DNA from: an uncultured Rubrobacteraceae bacterium
Lineage (GTDB): Bacteria; Actinomycetota; Rubrobacteria; Rubrobacterales; Rubrobacteraceae
Length of the DNA stretch: 64,000 nucleotides
Reading direction: 5' to 3'
Assembly: GCA_902806065.1 (NCBI GenBank)
Contig: CADCVE010000001.1
Span: forward strand, 186,001 to 250,000
Made by a program: the position numbers and the translations under genes. Under the pieces are notes generated by a model. The model did not search any database. It had not been told where the DNA came from and saw only the letters and a list, made by a program, of their open reading frames with translations. Within the stretch, counting starts at the first letter, position 1; each line of letters starts with the position of its first letter. Below, piece by piece: positions 14,620 to 25,585 of this stretch.

Positions 14620-14729
14620 GATGATCTTAATCAAGCTTTGCTACCGTTAGTAGCTCCTTGAAAGTTGTGTGTAGCGCAGGTATATTGCGCTTAGTTTCCT
14701 GGTAACTTCTCAAGGGAAGAAAGGTCCAT

Positions 14730-15146
14730 TTGACTCTAGCTCTATTACAAGGGGCAGCCCCGGAGATCGGGTATGGCACCTTGTACGTATACGTGGGTTT
14801 GTTTCTCTTGTTGATCGTCGGGTTCGTTGCGGCGACGCTAGTTATCGCGCGCCTCATCGCGCCTAGCCGTAGGAGTTCGCGGGCGAAGGGCCAGATCTAC
14901 GAGACCGGAGAGGTGACGGTGACCGACCCGTGGCGTCCCTTCCCGGTGCGCTACTACGTTTTCGCGCTGCTTTTTCTGATCTTCGACGTCGAAGCGGCGT
15001 TTTTGTATCCTTGGGCGGTCATCTACAACGAGTCCATCACGCAGGGGATGGGTCTGTACATGTTCGTCGAGGTAGTGATTTTCGTCTTTATCCTGGCCAC
15101 GGGCCTTGCCTATGCCTGGAAGAAGGGGGCCCTCAAATGGGTTTGA
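14730..15146 (+). CDS. nuoA: NADH-quinone oxidoreductase subunit A
   Basis: [40 protein letters not shown]. Confidence 0.96.
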   Translation: MTLALLQGAAPEIGYGTLYVYVGLFLLLIVGFVAATLVIARLIAPSRRSSRAKGQIYETGEVTVTDPWRPFPVRYYVFALLFLIFDVEAAFLYPWAVIYNESITQGMGLYMFVEVVIFVFILATGLAYAWKKGALKWV

Positions 15147-15922
15147 TGCAGAAGTTCAACGAGCCCAACATTATTACCACGAGTTCGGACAAGCTCTTCA
15201 ACTGGGCCAGGAAGAATTCTTTGTGGCCGCTGCAGTTCGGGCTCGCGTGCTGCGCCATCGAGATGATGTCTACTGGCATGGCGCACAACGACCTCGACCG
15301 GTTTGGGGCGGGATTCTTTACCGCGTCGCCGCGGCAGGCGGACGTTATGATAGTTTCCGGCACCGTCTCGACGAAGATGGCCGAGCGGATGACGCGCCTC
15401 TACGAGCAGATGCCCGAGCCCAAGTGGGTCATAGCGATGGGCGCCTGCGCAATAAGCGGCGGACCGTTTCTCGATGGTTACTCTGTACTAATGGGCGCGG
15501 ACAGGGTCATTCCCGTTGATGTCTACGTGCCAGGTTGTCCGCCGAGGCCGGAGGCTTTGATATTCGGGATCATGACGTTGCAGAAGAAGATAGAGCGTGA
15601 CCAGCAGGTCGGCTACGAGAGGCAGCGCCCGGCGCTCGTCACCGACGACGGCGAGATATTAGAGTACTTGCCCGAGCGGGAGTACGGTGGTATCAGCGAG
15701 GGGAAGGCCCCGCGTTTCGAGAACATAAGTCCGCTCAGCCGCACCTACGTCTTCGAGCGCAAGGGTATGCCGCCCGCCTCGCAGACGGATGTCGGTTGGA
15801 TCCCGGCTGAGGCCAAAAAGAAGATCAAGGAACAACAAAAGGCCGCGAAAGCCGCCGCCGAGGCAGACGCCCAGAAGAACGGCTCTCCGGAGGAGCCAGC
15901 CGACGACAAGGGGACTGCCTAG
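15137..15922 (+). CDS. nuoB: NADH-quinone oxidoreductase subunit B with charged C-terminal extension
   Basis: [28 protein letters not shown]. Confidence 0.96.
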   Translation: MGLMQKFNEPNIITTSSDKLFNWARKNSLWPLQFGLACCAIEMMSTGMAHNDLDRFGAGFFTASPRQADVMIVSGTVSTKMAERMTRLYEQMPEPKWVIAMGACAISGGPFLDGYSVLMGADRVIPVDVYVPGCPPRPEALIFGIMTLQKKIERDQQVGYERQRPALVTDDGEILEYLPEREYGGISEGKAPRFENISPLSRTYVFERKGMPPASQTDVGWIPAEAKKKIKEQQKAAKAAAEADAQKNGSPEEPADDKGTA

Positions 15923-15923
15923 A

Positions 15924-16415
15924 ATGGCCGTAACGCTGCCCGAGGGAGACCTGAATAGCAGGCTGGAGAACTACCTCGACGGTTTCCGTAACCGGCACGG
16001 GCTCGAGGAAGCCGAGGTGGACGGGAACGTGGTGCGGCTCGTGGTGAAGCCGGAAGTTTTGCTGGCGGTACTGGCTACGGCGAAGGAGAGGCTAAGGATC
16101 TTGCACCTCTCGTTCATTACCGTGGTAGACCGGGTAGGGTCTTTCGAGTTGACCTACGAGCTTCTGGATCTGCGGGGCGGGCAGGTGCGGGTGAAGACGA
16201 CGGTCGAGGGCGAGGAGCCTGTAATAGACACCGTTACGGAAATTTATCCCACGGCCAACTGGCACGAGCGGGAAGCCTACGATATGTTCGGGATCGCTTT
16301 CAAGGGGCACCCGGACCTTCGGCGGCTGTACATGTGGCAGGACCACTTCGATCATCACCCGTTGTTGAAGAGCTTCGAGATCAGCACCAAGCGTACCTTT
16401 GAAGGGTTGAGGTAG
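15924..16415 (+). CDS. nuoC: NADH-quinone oxidoreductase subunit C
   Basis: [31 protein letters not shown]. Confidence 0.96.
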   Translation: MAVTLPEGDLNSRLENYLDGFRNRHGLEEAEVDGNVVRLVVKPEVLLAVLATAKERLRILHLSFITVVDRVGSFELTYELLDLRGGQVRVKTTVEGEEPVIDTVTEIYPTANWHEREAYDMFGIAFKGHPDLRRLYMWQDHFDHHPLLKSFEISTKRTFEGLR

Positions 16416-16417
16416 AG

Positions 16418-17608
16418 ATGCTTAGCGAAGAGCGCAGTAAAGACATAGAAACCGATGCCCTAAGCGCACCGGCAGCCGGTCGCCTGGCGAACCCGGATGT
16501 CCGGGATGAGTTCGGCCTGGAGACGCTGGACATGAGCATGGGGCCGCAGCATCCGGCGATGCACGGCTTGCTCAGGCTTATCCTGGAGCTCGACGGCGAG
16601 ACTGTGGTGCGGTGCGATCCCGTGATGGGCTATCTGCATCGGAGCAAGGAGAAGATCTCCGAGAATCGGATGTACCCGGCGGTTATCCCGATTACGGATC
16701 GCATAGATTATATGAACAACATGGCCATGGAGTACGGCTACTGTCTGGCGGTCGAGAGTCTCATGGACGTGGAGATTCCGCCGAGAGCGGACGCTATACG
16801 TGCCTTGATGAACGAGTTCAGCCGCATCATGAGTCACATCCCCTCCATAGGCTTCCTGCTTTTGGAGCTTGGGGCGTTCACCCCGATCCTGTACGCCTTC
16901 CGGGAGCGGGAGCGAATACAGACGATCATGGAGGCCGTAACCGGGGCCAGAATGATGTTCCACTACATCCGCATCGGGGGGGTCAAGGCCGACCTGCCGG
17001 AGGGTATGCCCGAGGAGATGTGGAAGTACATCGAGGGGCTGGAGGAGCGCCTCGAGCCGGATTTCGTTGATCTCATAGCGGGGAATGAGATTTTTGTCGC
17101 CCGTACACGGGGCGTGGGGAAGATGACGCAGGAGAAAGCCGTCGAGATGGGCCTGACAGGTGTGCCCTTGAGGTGTACCGGGGTTGAGTTCGACGTGCGC
17201 AAGCACTACCCCTATGGCTGGTACAAGAACCTCGACTTCGACGTAGTCACCGACGAGGCCGGTGACGTTGAGGCCTCCTACCGTTGCAGGATAGGCGAGG
17301 TCAAGCAGAGCATCCGGATGATCAAGCAGATCCTCGAGAATCTGCCCGAGGGTGAAGTTATGGGGGACACGGGCCGCCGCATCCGGCCGGACGAAGGGGA
17401 CGGCTTCGGCCGCGTCGAATCCGCGCGTGGCGAGTATGCGGTACACATCGTCTCCGATGGTACGGACACGCCGTATCGGGTACATTACCGGACTCCTTGC
17501 ACCGTAAATATGCAGCTTTTGCAGGAGATCGTGCCCGGCCATTACCTGCCGGACATCATGCCGATCATGGGCCTTATAGACCCGGTATCCGGAGCCTGGG
17601 ACAAGTAG
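16418..17608 (+). CDS. nuoD: NADH-quinone oxidoreductase subunit D
   Basis: [32 protein letters not shown]. Confidence 0.97.
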   Translation: MLSEERSKDIETDALSAPAAGRLANPDVRDEFGLETLDMSMGPQHPAMHGLLRLILELDGETVVRCDPVMGYLHRSKEKISENRMYPAVIPITDRIDYMNNMAMEYGYCLAVESLMDVEIPPRADAIRALMNEFSRIMSHIPSIGFLLLELGAFTPILYAFRERERIQTIMEAVTGARMMFHYIRIGGVKADLPEGMPEEMWKYIEGLEERLEPDFVDLIAGNEIFVARTRGVGKMTQEKAVEMGLTGVPLRCTGVEFDVRKHYPYGWYKNLDFDVVTDEAGDVEASYRCRIGEVKQSIRMIKQILENLPEGEVMGDTGRRIRPDEGDGFGRVESARGEYAVHIVSDGTDTPYRVHYRTPCTVNMQLLQEIVPGHYLPDIMPIMGLIDPVSGAWDK

Positions 17609-18621
17609 TGGGTACCGTACTTCAGTACCTCGACCAGGAGCCCTTCAGGTTCCTGCTCTCGGTCGGCGCCATACTGTTTCTCGTGTTGAACCTGGCGGCC
17701 GTCTTCACGATGGCCGAGCGAAAGACCTCCGCTTATATTCAGCTGCGGTATGGGCCGAACCGGGTCGGGCCGAGAGGTCTCTTGCAACCGGCGGCGGACG
17801 TCTTCAAGCTATTCTCCAAGGAGAACCTCTCGCCTAGCAGGGCGGACCTCTGGATCTTCCTGGGAGCCCCGATAGCCATGTTCATACCGGCGGCGTTAGT
17901 CTGGCTCGTCGTGCCGTTCGCGCCCAACGCGGTAATTGCGGATCTGAACGTCGCGATCGTGTTCTTTATCGCCGTAACGTCCATCGGCGCTCTGGGTTTG
18001 ATCATGGCGGGTTACGGGAGCCGGTCCACCTTCTCGCTCCTGGGCGCCATGAGGGGTGCCGCGCAGATGATCTCCTACGAGGTGCCACTGATCCTGAGCC
18101 TGCTCGGGGTCATCATGCTCTCCGGGAGCCTCTCGCTCGTGGACGTGGTCAACGCCCAGGGTGGTGGGTTCTGGCACTGGTACTTCCTGCCGCAGTTGCC
18201 GATGTTCATCGTCTTCTACATCGCGGGGATCGCGGAGGCCAGAAGGGTGCCGTTCGATCTGCCGGAGGGCGAGAGTGAGATCGTTGGTGGGTTCATGGTC
18301 GAGTACTCCGGGATGACGTGGGGACTGATACAGGCGGCCGAGTTCGCTTCCATGGGTCTTATATCGGCGATCACCGCGACGTTGTTCTTGGGGGGCTGGC
18401 AGCCGCCCATCGAGGCTTTGGACTTCGGAAACTTCAACTGGATCTGGTTCGGGCTCAAGACGGCTCTTCTCGTGTTTACTTTTCAGTGGATCCGCTGGAG
18501 CCTCCCGCGCCTCAGGATGGACCAACTCATGGATTTCGGGTGGAAGATTCTCGTGCCAATTTGCCTCATCTGGCTGTTCGTCACCGCTGGTCTGATGCTC
18601 CTGTTCCCTTCGGTATTTTAA
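17608..18621 (+). CDS. nuoH: NADH-quinone oxidoreductase subunit H
   Basis: AERKTSAYIQLRYGPNRVGPRGLLQPAADVFKLFSKE. Confidence 0.97.
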   Translation: MGTVLQYLDQEPFRFLLSVGAILFLVLNLAAVFTMAERKTSAYIQLRYGPNRVGPRGLLQPAADVFKLFSKENLSPSRADLWIFLGAPIAMFIPAALVWLVVPFAPNAVIADLNVAIVFFIAVTSIGALGLIMAGYGSRSTFSLLGAMRGAAQMISYEVPLILSLLGVIMLSGSLSLVDVVNAQGGGFWHWYFLPQLPMFIVFYIAGIAEARRVPFDLPEGESEIVGGFMVEYSGMTWGLIQAAEFASMGLISAITATLFLGGWQPPIEALDFGNFNWIWFGLKTALLVFTFQWIRWSLPRLRMDQLMDFGWKILVPICLIWLFVTAGLMLLFPSVF

Positions 18622-18641
18622 GAGTAGAAAGGTTTTTCGAG

Positions 18642-19199
18642 ATGCCCCAGCTAGGACAGGGAATTTTGAAGGGGATGGGGATTACCCTCAGGCACCTCTT
18701 CGACAGAAAGGTCACACGACAGTACCCGGAGTACAAAAAGGAGACGTTCGAGCGAAGCCGTGGGATGCTGACGGTAGATATGGACCGGTGCATCGCGTGC
18801 CTGCAGTGCATGCGCATCTGCCCTGACCATTGTATCTCCATCGAGCAGACCAAGCGTGATGCAGATGGCTCCGGGAAGGCAAAACCATATGCAATCGGGT
18901 TCGTAATCGACGACTCGCGCTGCATGTACTGCTCGCTCTGTGTCGAGGTCTGCCCGGTCAACTGCATCTACCACACCGAGGAATTCGAGGTCCAGGCTTA
19001 CAACCGCCTGGAGCTCGCAAGGCAGTTCGGCGAGCGTCCCGTAGACCCGACGATAGACCCCAAGCCCGCCGTCAAGAAGAAGAAGCCGGCTGGCAAAGCG
19101 GCCGCGGCTGGCGCAGGCAAAGGGGCCAAGGCCGCCGATGGTGAGGCCGCGCCGAAGAGGACTCCGAGGCGGGCCGCGAAGAAAGATGATGCGGCTTAA
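18642..19199 (+). CDS. nuoI: NADH-quinone oxidoreductase subunit I with Lys/Ala-rich C-terminal tail
   Basis: Two 4Fe-4S motifs CIACLQCMRICPDHC and CMYCSLCVEVCPVNC; tail KKKKPAGKAAAAGAGKGAKAADGEAAPKRTPRRAAKKDDAA. Confidence 0.95.
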   Translation: MPQLGQGILKGMGITLRHLFDRKVTRQYPEYKKETFERSRGMLTVDMDRCIACLQCMRICPDHCISIEQTKRDADGSGKAKPYAIGFVIDDSRCMYCSLCVEVCPVNCIYHTEEFEVQAYNRLELARQFGERPVDPTIDPKPAVKKKKPAGKAAAAGAGKGAKAADGEAAPKRTPRRAAKKDDAA

Positions 19200-19735
19200 T
19201 GCTGATCGCGTTTATCTTTCTGGCTTCGATGACTTTAATCTCCGCGCTCGCGGTGGTGTTGAGCCGGAACGTGGTTCATTCGGCGCTGTTTATGTCGGGG
19301 TCTTTTTTGGGGGTTGCGGGTTTCTTCGTGATGCTCAATGCTCCGGCTCTCGCAGCATTTCAGGTGCTTATCTATGTTGGGGCGGTTACGGTGGTGATCC
19401 TGTTCGGGATCATGTTTACCCAACGACCGCAGGTTCGGCGTTTCCGATTGATCATCAACCGGCAGATGTGGTCGGGGCTGTTCGTTGCGCTCGGGGTCGG
19501 AGCTTTCCTGGCGTATATCTTGAGCATTCAAGACTGGGTCGGCACCAGCCCAGGGTATGGGCCCCGGGAGACCGCGGAGTTGGGTGAGATACTGCTGGGA
19601 TTGAATGGGGCGCCGGAGATTTTCAGTCTGCTCTTCGAGGTGATCTCGGTACTTCTGCTGGTTGCGGTGGTCGCGGCAATAGTGGTCAGCCGCCGCAAGA
19701 CAGGCGAGGGGATTGACCGGGGGGTGGAGGAGTAG
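19199..19735 (+). CDS. nuoJ: NADH-quinone oxidoreductase subunit J
   Basis: Five hydrophobic helices, [26 protein letters not shown]. Confidence 0.94.
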   Translation: MLIAFIFLASMTLISALAVVLSRNVVHSALFMSGSFLGVAGFFVMLNAPALAAFQVLIYVGAVTVVILFGIMFTQRPQVRRFRLIINRQMWSGLFVALGVGAFLAYILSIQDWVGTSPGYGPRETAELGEILLGLNGAPEIFSLLFEVISVLLLVAVVAAIVVSRRKTGEGIDRGVEE

Positions 19736-20073
19736 TGCAGCAGTTTTTGGATTCGTTGAACGCGACCCTTCCGCTGGAGGGGTACCTCGTGGTCGGGGCT
19801 GTTATGTTCGCCATTGGAGCGTGGGGAGCGATTATTCGGCGCAATGCCGTGGTGGTGTTTATGTGCATTGAGTTGATGATAAACGCGGTCAACCTGTCGC
19901 TCGTGGCGTTCGCGGATTATTTACCGAATGCTGGCGGGGCGGGGGTAGGGTATGCGGTGCTGGTTGTTGCCGTGGCCGCAGCGGAGGTAGCGGTAGGGTT
20001 GGCGATCGCGCTGGCGGTGTATCGCTCACGCAAGACTGTAAACGTGGACGAGATCAACCTGATGAAGGGCTAG
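19735..20073 (+). CDS. nuoK: NADH-quinone oxidoreductase subunit K
   Basis: [24 protein letters not shown] ... [17 protein letters not shown]. Confidence 0.95.
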   Translation: MQQFLDSLNATLPLEGYLVVGAVMFAIGAWGAIIRRNAVVVFMCIELMINAVNLSLVAFADYLPNAGGAGVGYAVLVVAVAAAEVAVGLAIALAVYRSRKTVNVDEINLMKG

Positions 20074-20081
20074 GGGCGTGG

Positions 20082-22061
20082 ATGACTAACAGCGTCTTTG
20101 GACAGCTACTGATCGCGGCCATCCCGGGACTCCCGGCTTTGGTCTTCCTGCTACTGGCGCTCTTCGGGCGCTACGTCAAGGAGGGCGCTCAGTTCGTCGC
20201 TATCTTCGGGGTGGCGACCTCGCTGGTGTTCTCCGTCTTCGCGCTGGGCTTCGTTACGGGTTTTCCCGCCAGCCTCTTTCCCACCGGTGGGGTGCCTATA
20301 GACTTCGCGGTCAACTGGATAAACCTCGGCGAGGGCGGCTCTTTCCAGATGGGCGTCTATATAGACGGGCTCGCGGCGGTGATGCTCGTCGTGGTGTGCT
20401 TCGTGAGCCTGATGGTGCAACTCTACTCCGGGGCGTTTATGGAGGGCGACAGCAGGTTCGCGTGGTACTTCGCAATCCTGAACCTCTTTACCGCTTCGAT
20501 GCTCGGTCTCGTCGTGGCGCCTAACTTTATCGAGCTGTATATATTCTGGGAGCTCGTCGGTCTCTGCTCGTACCTCCTGATCGGGCACTGGTTCGAGAAA
20601 CCCTCCGCGGCCAGAGCCGCGCAGAAGGCGTTCATCGTCACGCGCGTCGGAGACGCGGCGCTGTTTATCGGCATCATCATGTTTTGGAGCGCCACGGGGA
20701 CGACCTCTTACGAAGGAATCTCCGAGGCCGCGCAGGCCGGCTTTGTCGGTGGCTCACTGTTCACGGCAGCGGTAGTGCTGGTCTTTATCGGCGCGATAGG
20801 CAAAAGCGCCCAGTTCCCGTTGCACGTGTGGCTACCGGACGCAATGGAAGGTCCGACGCCGGTTAGTGCTTTGATCCACGCGGCCACGATGGTCGCGGCA
20901 GGTGTGTACCTCGTGGCGCGTACCTACGACATCTTCGTGCAGAGCCCGAGCGCCATGCTGGTGGTCGCGTACATCGGCGGCTTCACGGCACTCATGGCGG
21001 CGACGATGGCGCTGACCAAGAAGGACATAAAGCGGGTCATCGCCTATTCGACCGTCTCGCAACTCGGATACATGATGATGGCGTTGGGCATTGGAGCGTA
21101 TTCCGCGGGGATCTTCCACCTCTACAACCACGCCTTCTTCAAGGCCCTGCTGTTCCTCGGCGCGGGGAGCATTATCTATGCGATGAATAGCTACAACATG
21201 TTCGATATGGGTGGTCTGCGGCGCAGGATGCCGTTGACGTTCTGGACGATGGTAATAGCGGGGGTCTCGCTCGCGGGAATCTTCCCGCTCTCGGGGTTCT
21301 GGTCAAAGGACGCGATCGTGGTCTCGGCGTTCGCGGAGCACTACTACGTGCTGTTCGGGATGGCGTTGCTGACGGTGTTCCTGACGGCGTTCTATATCTT
21401 CCGGGCTATCTTCGTGGCGTTTATGGGAGAGCCGCGCACGGAGGCGGCGCGAGAGGCGGTGGAGTCGCCGGGGATCATGACGGGTCCGATGGTGTTGCTG
21501 GCGATCCTCGCCGTGGTGAGCGGCCTGGTTGGCACCCCGTTGGCTGACTACTTCGCCGAGGTAGTCGCGCCGAGCGAGTTCGCCACGGGGACACTCGCCA
21601 TAGAGCCGCACGAGTTCAACGTGACGATGGCGGTGGTCTCGGTGGCCGTCGCGCTCGCGGGGATCGGGCTGGCTTACGCGCTGTATGTCCCGAAGCCGGA
21701 GCGGGCGGCGGCTCTCGCACGCAGGTTCTCGCCCATCTACAAGTTCCTCGACAATGGCTGGTACTTCGACAAGCTCTACGATCGTATTTTCGTGCGGCCG
21801 GCGATGTTCTTCGGGCGTGTTGTCAGACAGTTTGATCGGCGGGCTCTCGGAGGGCTCGTCATGGGTGTCGGGAGAGGCGCTTCGGGGGCGGGGGAGAGGC
21901 TCCGACCATTGCAGGGTGGTGGGGCGCAGAACTATGCGCTGTTCATACTGGTTAGCGTCCTGGTCCTCGGGGTGATAGTCGGAGCGCAGTATGCCTTCCT
22001 GACGATCGCCCTGATCGCGACGGTCGCAATCGCCGCCGTCGCCGTGGGGTCGCGCCTATGA
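20082..22061 (+). CDS. nuoL: NADH-quinone oxidoreductase subunit L
   Basis: KSAQFPLHVWLPDAMEGPTPVSALIHAATMVAAGVYL. Confidence 0.97.
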   Translation: MTNSVFGQLLIAAIPGLPALVFLLLALFGRYVKEGAQFVAIFGVATSLVFSVFALGFVTGFPASLFPTGGVPIDFAVNWINLGEGGSFQMGVYIDGLAAVMLVVVCFVSLMVQLYSGAFMEGDSRFAWYFAILNLFTASMLGLVVAPNFIELYIFWELVGLCSYLLIGHWFEKPSAARAAQKAFIVTRVGDAALFIGIIMFWSATGTTSYEGISEAAQAGFVGGSLFTAAVVLVFIGAIGKSAQFPLHVWLPDAMEGPTPVSALIHAATMVAAGVYLVARTYDIFVQSPSAMLVVAYIGGFTALMAATMALTKKDIKRVIAYSTVSQLGYMMMALGIGAYSAGIFHLYNHAFFKALLFLGAGSIIYAMNSYNMFDMGGLRRRMPLTFWTMVIAGVSLAGIFPLSGFWSKDAIVVSAFAEHYYVLFGMALLTVFLTAFYIFRAIFVAFMGEPRTEAAREAVESPGIMTGPMVLLAILAVVSGLVGTPLADYFAEVVAPSEFATGTLAIEPHEFNVTMAVVSVAVALAGIGLAYALYVPKPERAAALARRFSPIYKFLDNGWYFDKLYDRIFVRPAMFFGRVVRQFDRRALGGLVMGVGRGASGAGERLRPLQGGGAQNYALFILVSVLVLGVIVGAQYAFLTIALIATVAIAAVAVGSRL

Positions 22062-23518
22062 TCACTACAATTACAATCTTCATCCCGCTGGCCGGTGCCA
22101 TCCTCATGCTGCTTATGAAGAACGCCGACGAGAGAACGACCCGCTACACCGCGCTCGGGGTTGCGGCGGTGCCGCTGTTGCTCTCCTTGTATATCTATCT
22201 CGCCCATGGCTCCGACCTTGGCGCGGCCTCGCTGACGCAGAGCTTCGATTGGGTCTCGTCGCTCGGTATCGGGTACCGGGTTGGGCTGGATGGTCTCGGT
22301 TTCGGGATGTTCTTTTTGTCTGCGCTTCTCACGCTTATAGCGGTGGTTGCCTCTTGGGACGTGCATACGAACTTGAGGCAGTACTATGCGATCCTCTTTA
22401 TAGCGGAGCTTGGGATGCTCGGGGTCTTCGCGGCTCAGGACCTTATTCTGTTCTACGTTTTCTTCGAGGTTACGCTGATACCGATGTACCTGCTAGTCGG
22501 TATTTGGGGCGATGAGAACCGCCGCCCGGCGGCGATCAAGTTCTTTATCTACACATTCTTCGGTAGTACGGTGATGCTCGCGGGCTTTCTGGCCCTGGGG
22601 ATTCTCTCGGGTCCGAACTTCTCCATCGAGGCGCTGAACGCGGGCGGGGGGCTCTCGCGGGCGGCCCAGATCGCTATCGCCGTGCCGATCCTCGTCGGGC
22701 TCCTTATAAAGGTGCCGGCGGTGCCGTTTCATAGCTGGCTGTTGGACGTCTACGTCTCCAGTCCGATCTCGACGAACGTGGTGCTCTCGGGCATCCTCCC
22801 GAAGCTCGGGACGTACGGCCTGATCAAGATAGCCATCCCTCTGCTCCCGCAGGGCGTCGAGCCGTTCTTGCCGTATCTGGCGGCGTTTGGGGTGCTAAAC
22901 ATCATCTACGGCGCGTTCGTGGCGTTTATGCAGACGGACCTGAAGGCGCTCGTGGCCTACTCTTCGATAGGTACGCTCGGTTTCATCCTGCTGGGTATAG
23001 CCTCCGGGAACGCGCTCGGGATCAACGGCGCGGTGATGCAGCAGGTTACGCACGGTCTCTACTCGGCGCTCCTGTTTATCCTGGTCGGTATCATCGCGAG
23101 TCGCGCCGGGACGCGCCGTATCGCGGACCTCGGTGGCCTCGCCGCCCGGATGCCGTGGGCCGGTGGTCTTCTGGCGCTAGGTGCCTTCGCGGCGATGGGG
23201 GTTCCGGGGCTCGCGGTGTTCGTGTCGGAGTTTATGAGCATCATGGGCGGATATACGGCGTTCCCGGTGCAGGGGATTCTGGCGGCTCTGGGGATTCTGC
23301 TTGGGGCGATGTATCTCTTGTACATGCTGCAGCGTGTGATCTTTGGCCCGACAAAACAGCCGGCTCTCGCGGAGGCCGCGGATGCGGGGCCGATGGAGAT
23401 GGCAGCGATAGTGCCGCTCGCCCTTCTGCTCGTGGTCCTGGGGATCTTTCCCAGCCTGCTCATAAACGTTCAACGTCCGGCCGTCGAAGTCGTTCTGGCC
23501 GCGATAGGGGGTAGCTAG
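22058..23518 (+). CDS. nuoM: NADH-quinone oxidoreductase subunit M
   Basis: KVPAVPFHSWLLDVYVSSPISTNVVLSGILPKLGTYG. Confidence 0.96.
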   Translation: MITTITIFIPLAGAILMLLMKNADERTTRYTALGVAAVPLLLSLYIYLAHGSDLGAASLTQSFDWVSSLGIGYRVGLDGLGFGMFFLSALLTLIAVVASWDVHTNLRQYYAILFIAELGMLGVFAAQDLILFYVFFEVTLIPMYLLVGIWGDENRRPAAIKFFIYTFFGSTVMLAGFLALGILSGPNFSIEALNAGGGLSRAAQIAIAVPILVGLLIKVPAVPFHSWLLDVYVSSPISTNVVLSGILPKLGTYGLIKIAIPLLPQGVEPFLPYLAAFGVLNIIYGAFVAFMQTDLKALVAYSSIGTLGFILLGIASGNALGINGAVMQQVTHGLYSALLFILVGIIASRAGTRRIADLGGLAARMPWAGGLLALGAFAAMGVPGLAVFVSEFMSIMGGYTAFPVQGILAALGILLGAMYLLYMLQRVIFGPTKQPALAEAADAGPMEMAAIVPLALLLVVLGIFPSLLINVQRPAVEVVLAAIGGS

Positions 23519-23520
23519 TA

Positions 23521-24954
23521 GTGGTTACGGCGCAGACCTTCGTCGGGCTCCTGCCCGAGATCGTGGTTTTCCTGTTCTCGATGCTGGTGCTCATGATCGG
23601 GGTCTTCAGCCCCCGCGCCACCGGGCTTACAGCAGGGCTCGCCGCTTTTGGCGCCCTGGCGACTTTCGTGACCGCGGTGGTGCTCCTTGCGGTCGGCTTC
23701 GAGGGTAGCTTCTTCGGCGACGCGTATGTGGTGGACGGCTTCGCGTTGTACTTCAAGCTGATCGTGGCGGGGTCCGCGTTCTTTACGGTGCTGGCAGCAT
23801 CCCGCTGGTCGGGGCGAACCGGCGACGCTCCCGAGTACCTGACCCTTATCCTCTCGGTCGCCGTGGGCGCCATGCTACTAGTCTCGATGCGAGACCTGTT
23901 CGGCGTCTTCGTCGCGATAGAGCTTGCGACGATACCGTCGTACGCGCTGGTCGCCTTTGACCGGACGCGCCGCGAGAGCGCCGAGGGCGGGATGAAGTAC
24001 CTGCTGACCGGCATGATCGCCTCTTCCATCCTGCTCTACGGGATCGTCCTGATTTACGGCATCTCCGGCTCCGCGGAGCTGGCGGATATATCTCGCACTT
24101 TCACCGGCCAGCTCTCGCCGGTAGCTCTTCTGGGTATGGTCTTGCTGATCTCGGGTTTCGCCTTCAAGGTCTCGGCGGCGCCGTTCCACTTCTGGACCCC
24201 TGACGCCTATCAGGGCGCCCCGACGAGCGCCGCCGCGTTTCTCTCCGTGGCCCCGAAGGCGGCGATCTTCGCGGTGCTGCTACGCATCTTCCTCGAAGGC
24301 ATGCCCGAGGCCGCGCCTTCATGGACGGCGGTGGCGGCGGTGCTGGCTATCGTGACGATGTTTATTGGCAACCTGTTCGCTCTGAGGCAGAGCAACGTGC
24401 GTAGGATGTTGGCGTATAGCTCGGTTGCGCACTCCGGGTATATCCTCGTGGCGTTCGCGGCTCTGCAGGGTGGAGGGGTAGAGCGAGGGGTTCAGGCCGT
24501 CCTGATCTACTCGGCCGCCTACGCGCTGATGAACCTCGGCGCGTTCTTCGTGATAGACCTCGTCGGCGAGGAGGCGAAGAGCTACAACGGCCTCTTCAAG
24601 ACGAGGCCCGGTGTCGCACTCAGCATGGCTATCTTCATGGCCGCGCTCGTAGGTATCCCACCTCTAAGCGGGTTCTGGGGGAAAGCCTGGATCATCCTCG
24701 CGGGCGCCCAGTCCGGGTCGATCCTCACCTACGTGGCCGTCGGCGCCCTGGTTATCAACAGCGTCCTCTCCGTTCCATACTACTTCGGCATCCTCCGCAA
24801 CATGGCCTTCGAGGAGCCGGTGAAGGGCGTGGAGGAGCCGACAGGCACGGGAGCCGTCAAGCTCTCCGTCTACATCCTCGCGATAGCCACGACCCTCTTC
24901 CTGTTCTTTATCGGCCCGCTCTCCGCCCTGGCGGGAGCCTCGGGGTTGCTGTAG
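23521..24954 (+). CDS. nuoN: NADH-quinone oxidoreductase subunit N
   Basis: KVSAAPFHFWTPDAYQGAPTSAAAFLSVAPKAA. Confidence 0.96.
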   Translation: MVTAQTFVGLLPEIVVFLFSMLVLMIGVFSPRATGLTAGLAAFGALATFVTAVVLLAVGFEGSFFGDAYVVDGFALYFKLIVAGSAFFTVLAASRWSGRTGDAPEYLTLILSVAVGAMLLVSMRDLFGVFVAIELATIPSYALVAFDRTRRESAEGGMKYLLTGMIASSILLYGIVLIYGISGSAELADISRTFTGQLSPVALLGMVLLISGFAFKVSAAPFHFWTPDAYQGAPTSAAAFLSVAPKAAIFAVLLRIFLEGMPEAAPSWTAVAAVLAIVTMFIGNLFALRQSNVRRMLAYSSVAHSGYILVAFAALQGGGVERGVQAVLIYSAAYALMNLGAFFVIDLVGEEAKSYNGLFKTRPGVALSMAIFMAALVGIPPLSGFWGKAWIILAGAQSGSILTYVAVGALVINSVLSVPYYFGILRNMAFEEPVKGVEEPTGTGAVKLSVYILAIATTLFLFFIGPLSALAGASGLL

Positions 24955-25065
24955 GCACGTCGCCTCTGTCTCCCTTTTCGCGGCGATAGGCACCGACCCA
25001 TGCTAGCCTTCTTGCAGGCGTGAGTTCTCCGGAGAAGAGCGGGGTCACACAAAGGAGGAAGAGAT

Positions 25066-25293
25066 ATGGGGTTTATCAAGGTATCCAGTACGCGTGGAGA
25101 CTACGTACTGGTTAACCTGGCGCAGGTCGTCTGGTCCACGGTGGATAATAACGGGGCTGGCGGAGTCAGTAGGATGACGCTGCACATGGCAGACGGCGCG
25201 ACGTTCTCGCTAAAAGACGCCGAAGCGGAACTCGCGCTAACGGCGTTGGAGCAGAGCCTGGGGGAGTTGCCGGGCGCTCCCGGTTTACCGTAG
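25066..25293 (+). CDS. conserved small hypothetical protein
   Basis: GGAGG SD upstream of ATG; 75 aa MGFIKVSSTRGDYVLVNLAQVVWSTV... Confidence 0.5.
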   Translation: MGFIKVSSTRGDYVLVNLAQVVWSTVDNNGAGGVSRMTLHMADGATFSLKDAEAELALTALEQSLGELPGAPGLP

Positions 25294-25585
25294 GGTTACC
25301 TCTCGAACGGTCTATCTTGCAGACTGACCGGCAGTTCGGATGCTACAGGAGTTCCCCGGTGGGGGAGGAATGGGAAAAGGAAGTGACCTCGCCGGGGAAC
25401 GGGAAGAACAGCACGATCTACTATAGCCGCCGATCCCAGCAGGGTCTTTGGACACGGGGAGGAAAATCCGCCGGTAGGTGTGGGCCGGCTTTGTCCGTTG
25501 TTTCAGGAGACGAGGGATGCGACGGGACGTTTTGCATGGCTGGTAGTTGCTGGTAAGATAAGAGAGTCGCTTCTCGGCGGCGCTT

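Noticed and set aside
16460-17542. 360-aa ORF antisense to nuoD
   Set aside because: Shadow ORF; NuoD frame is unambiguous
20081-24954. Mrp-type antiporter instead of nuoL/M/N
   Set aside because: Gene order directly after nuoK and subunit-specific motifs support complex I
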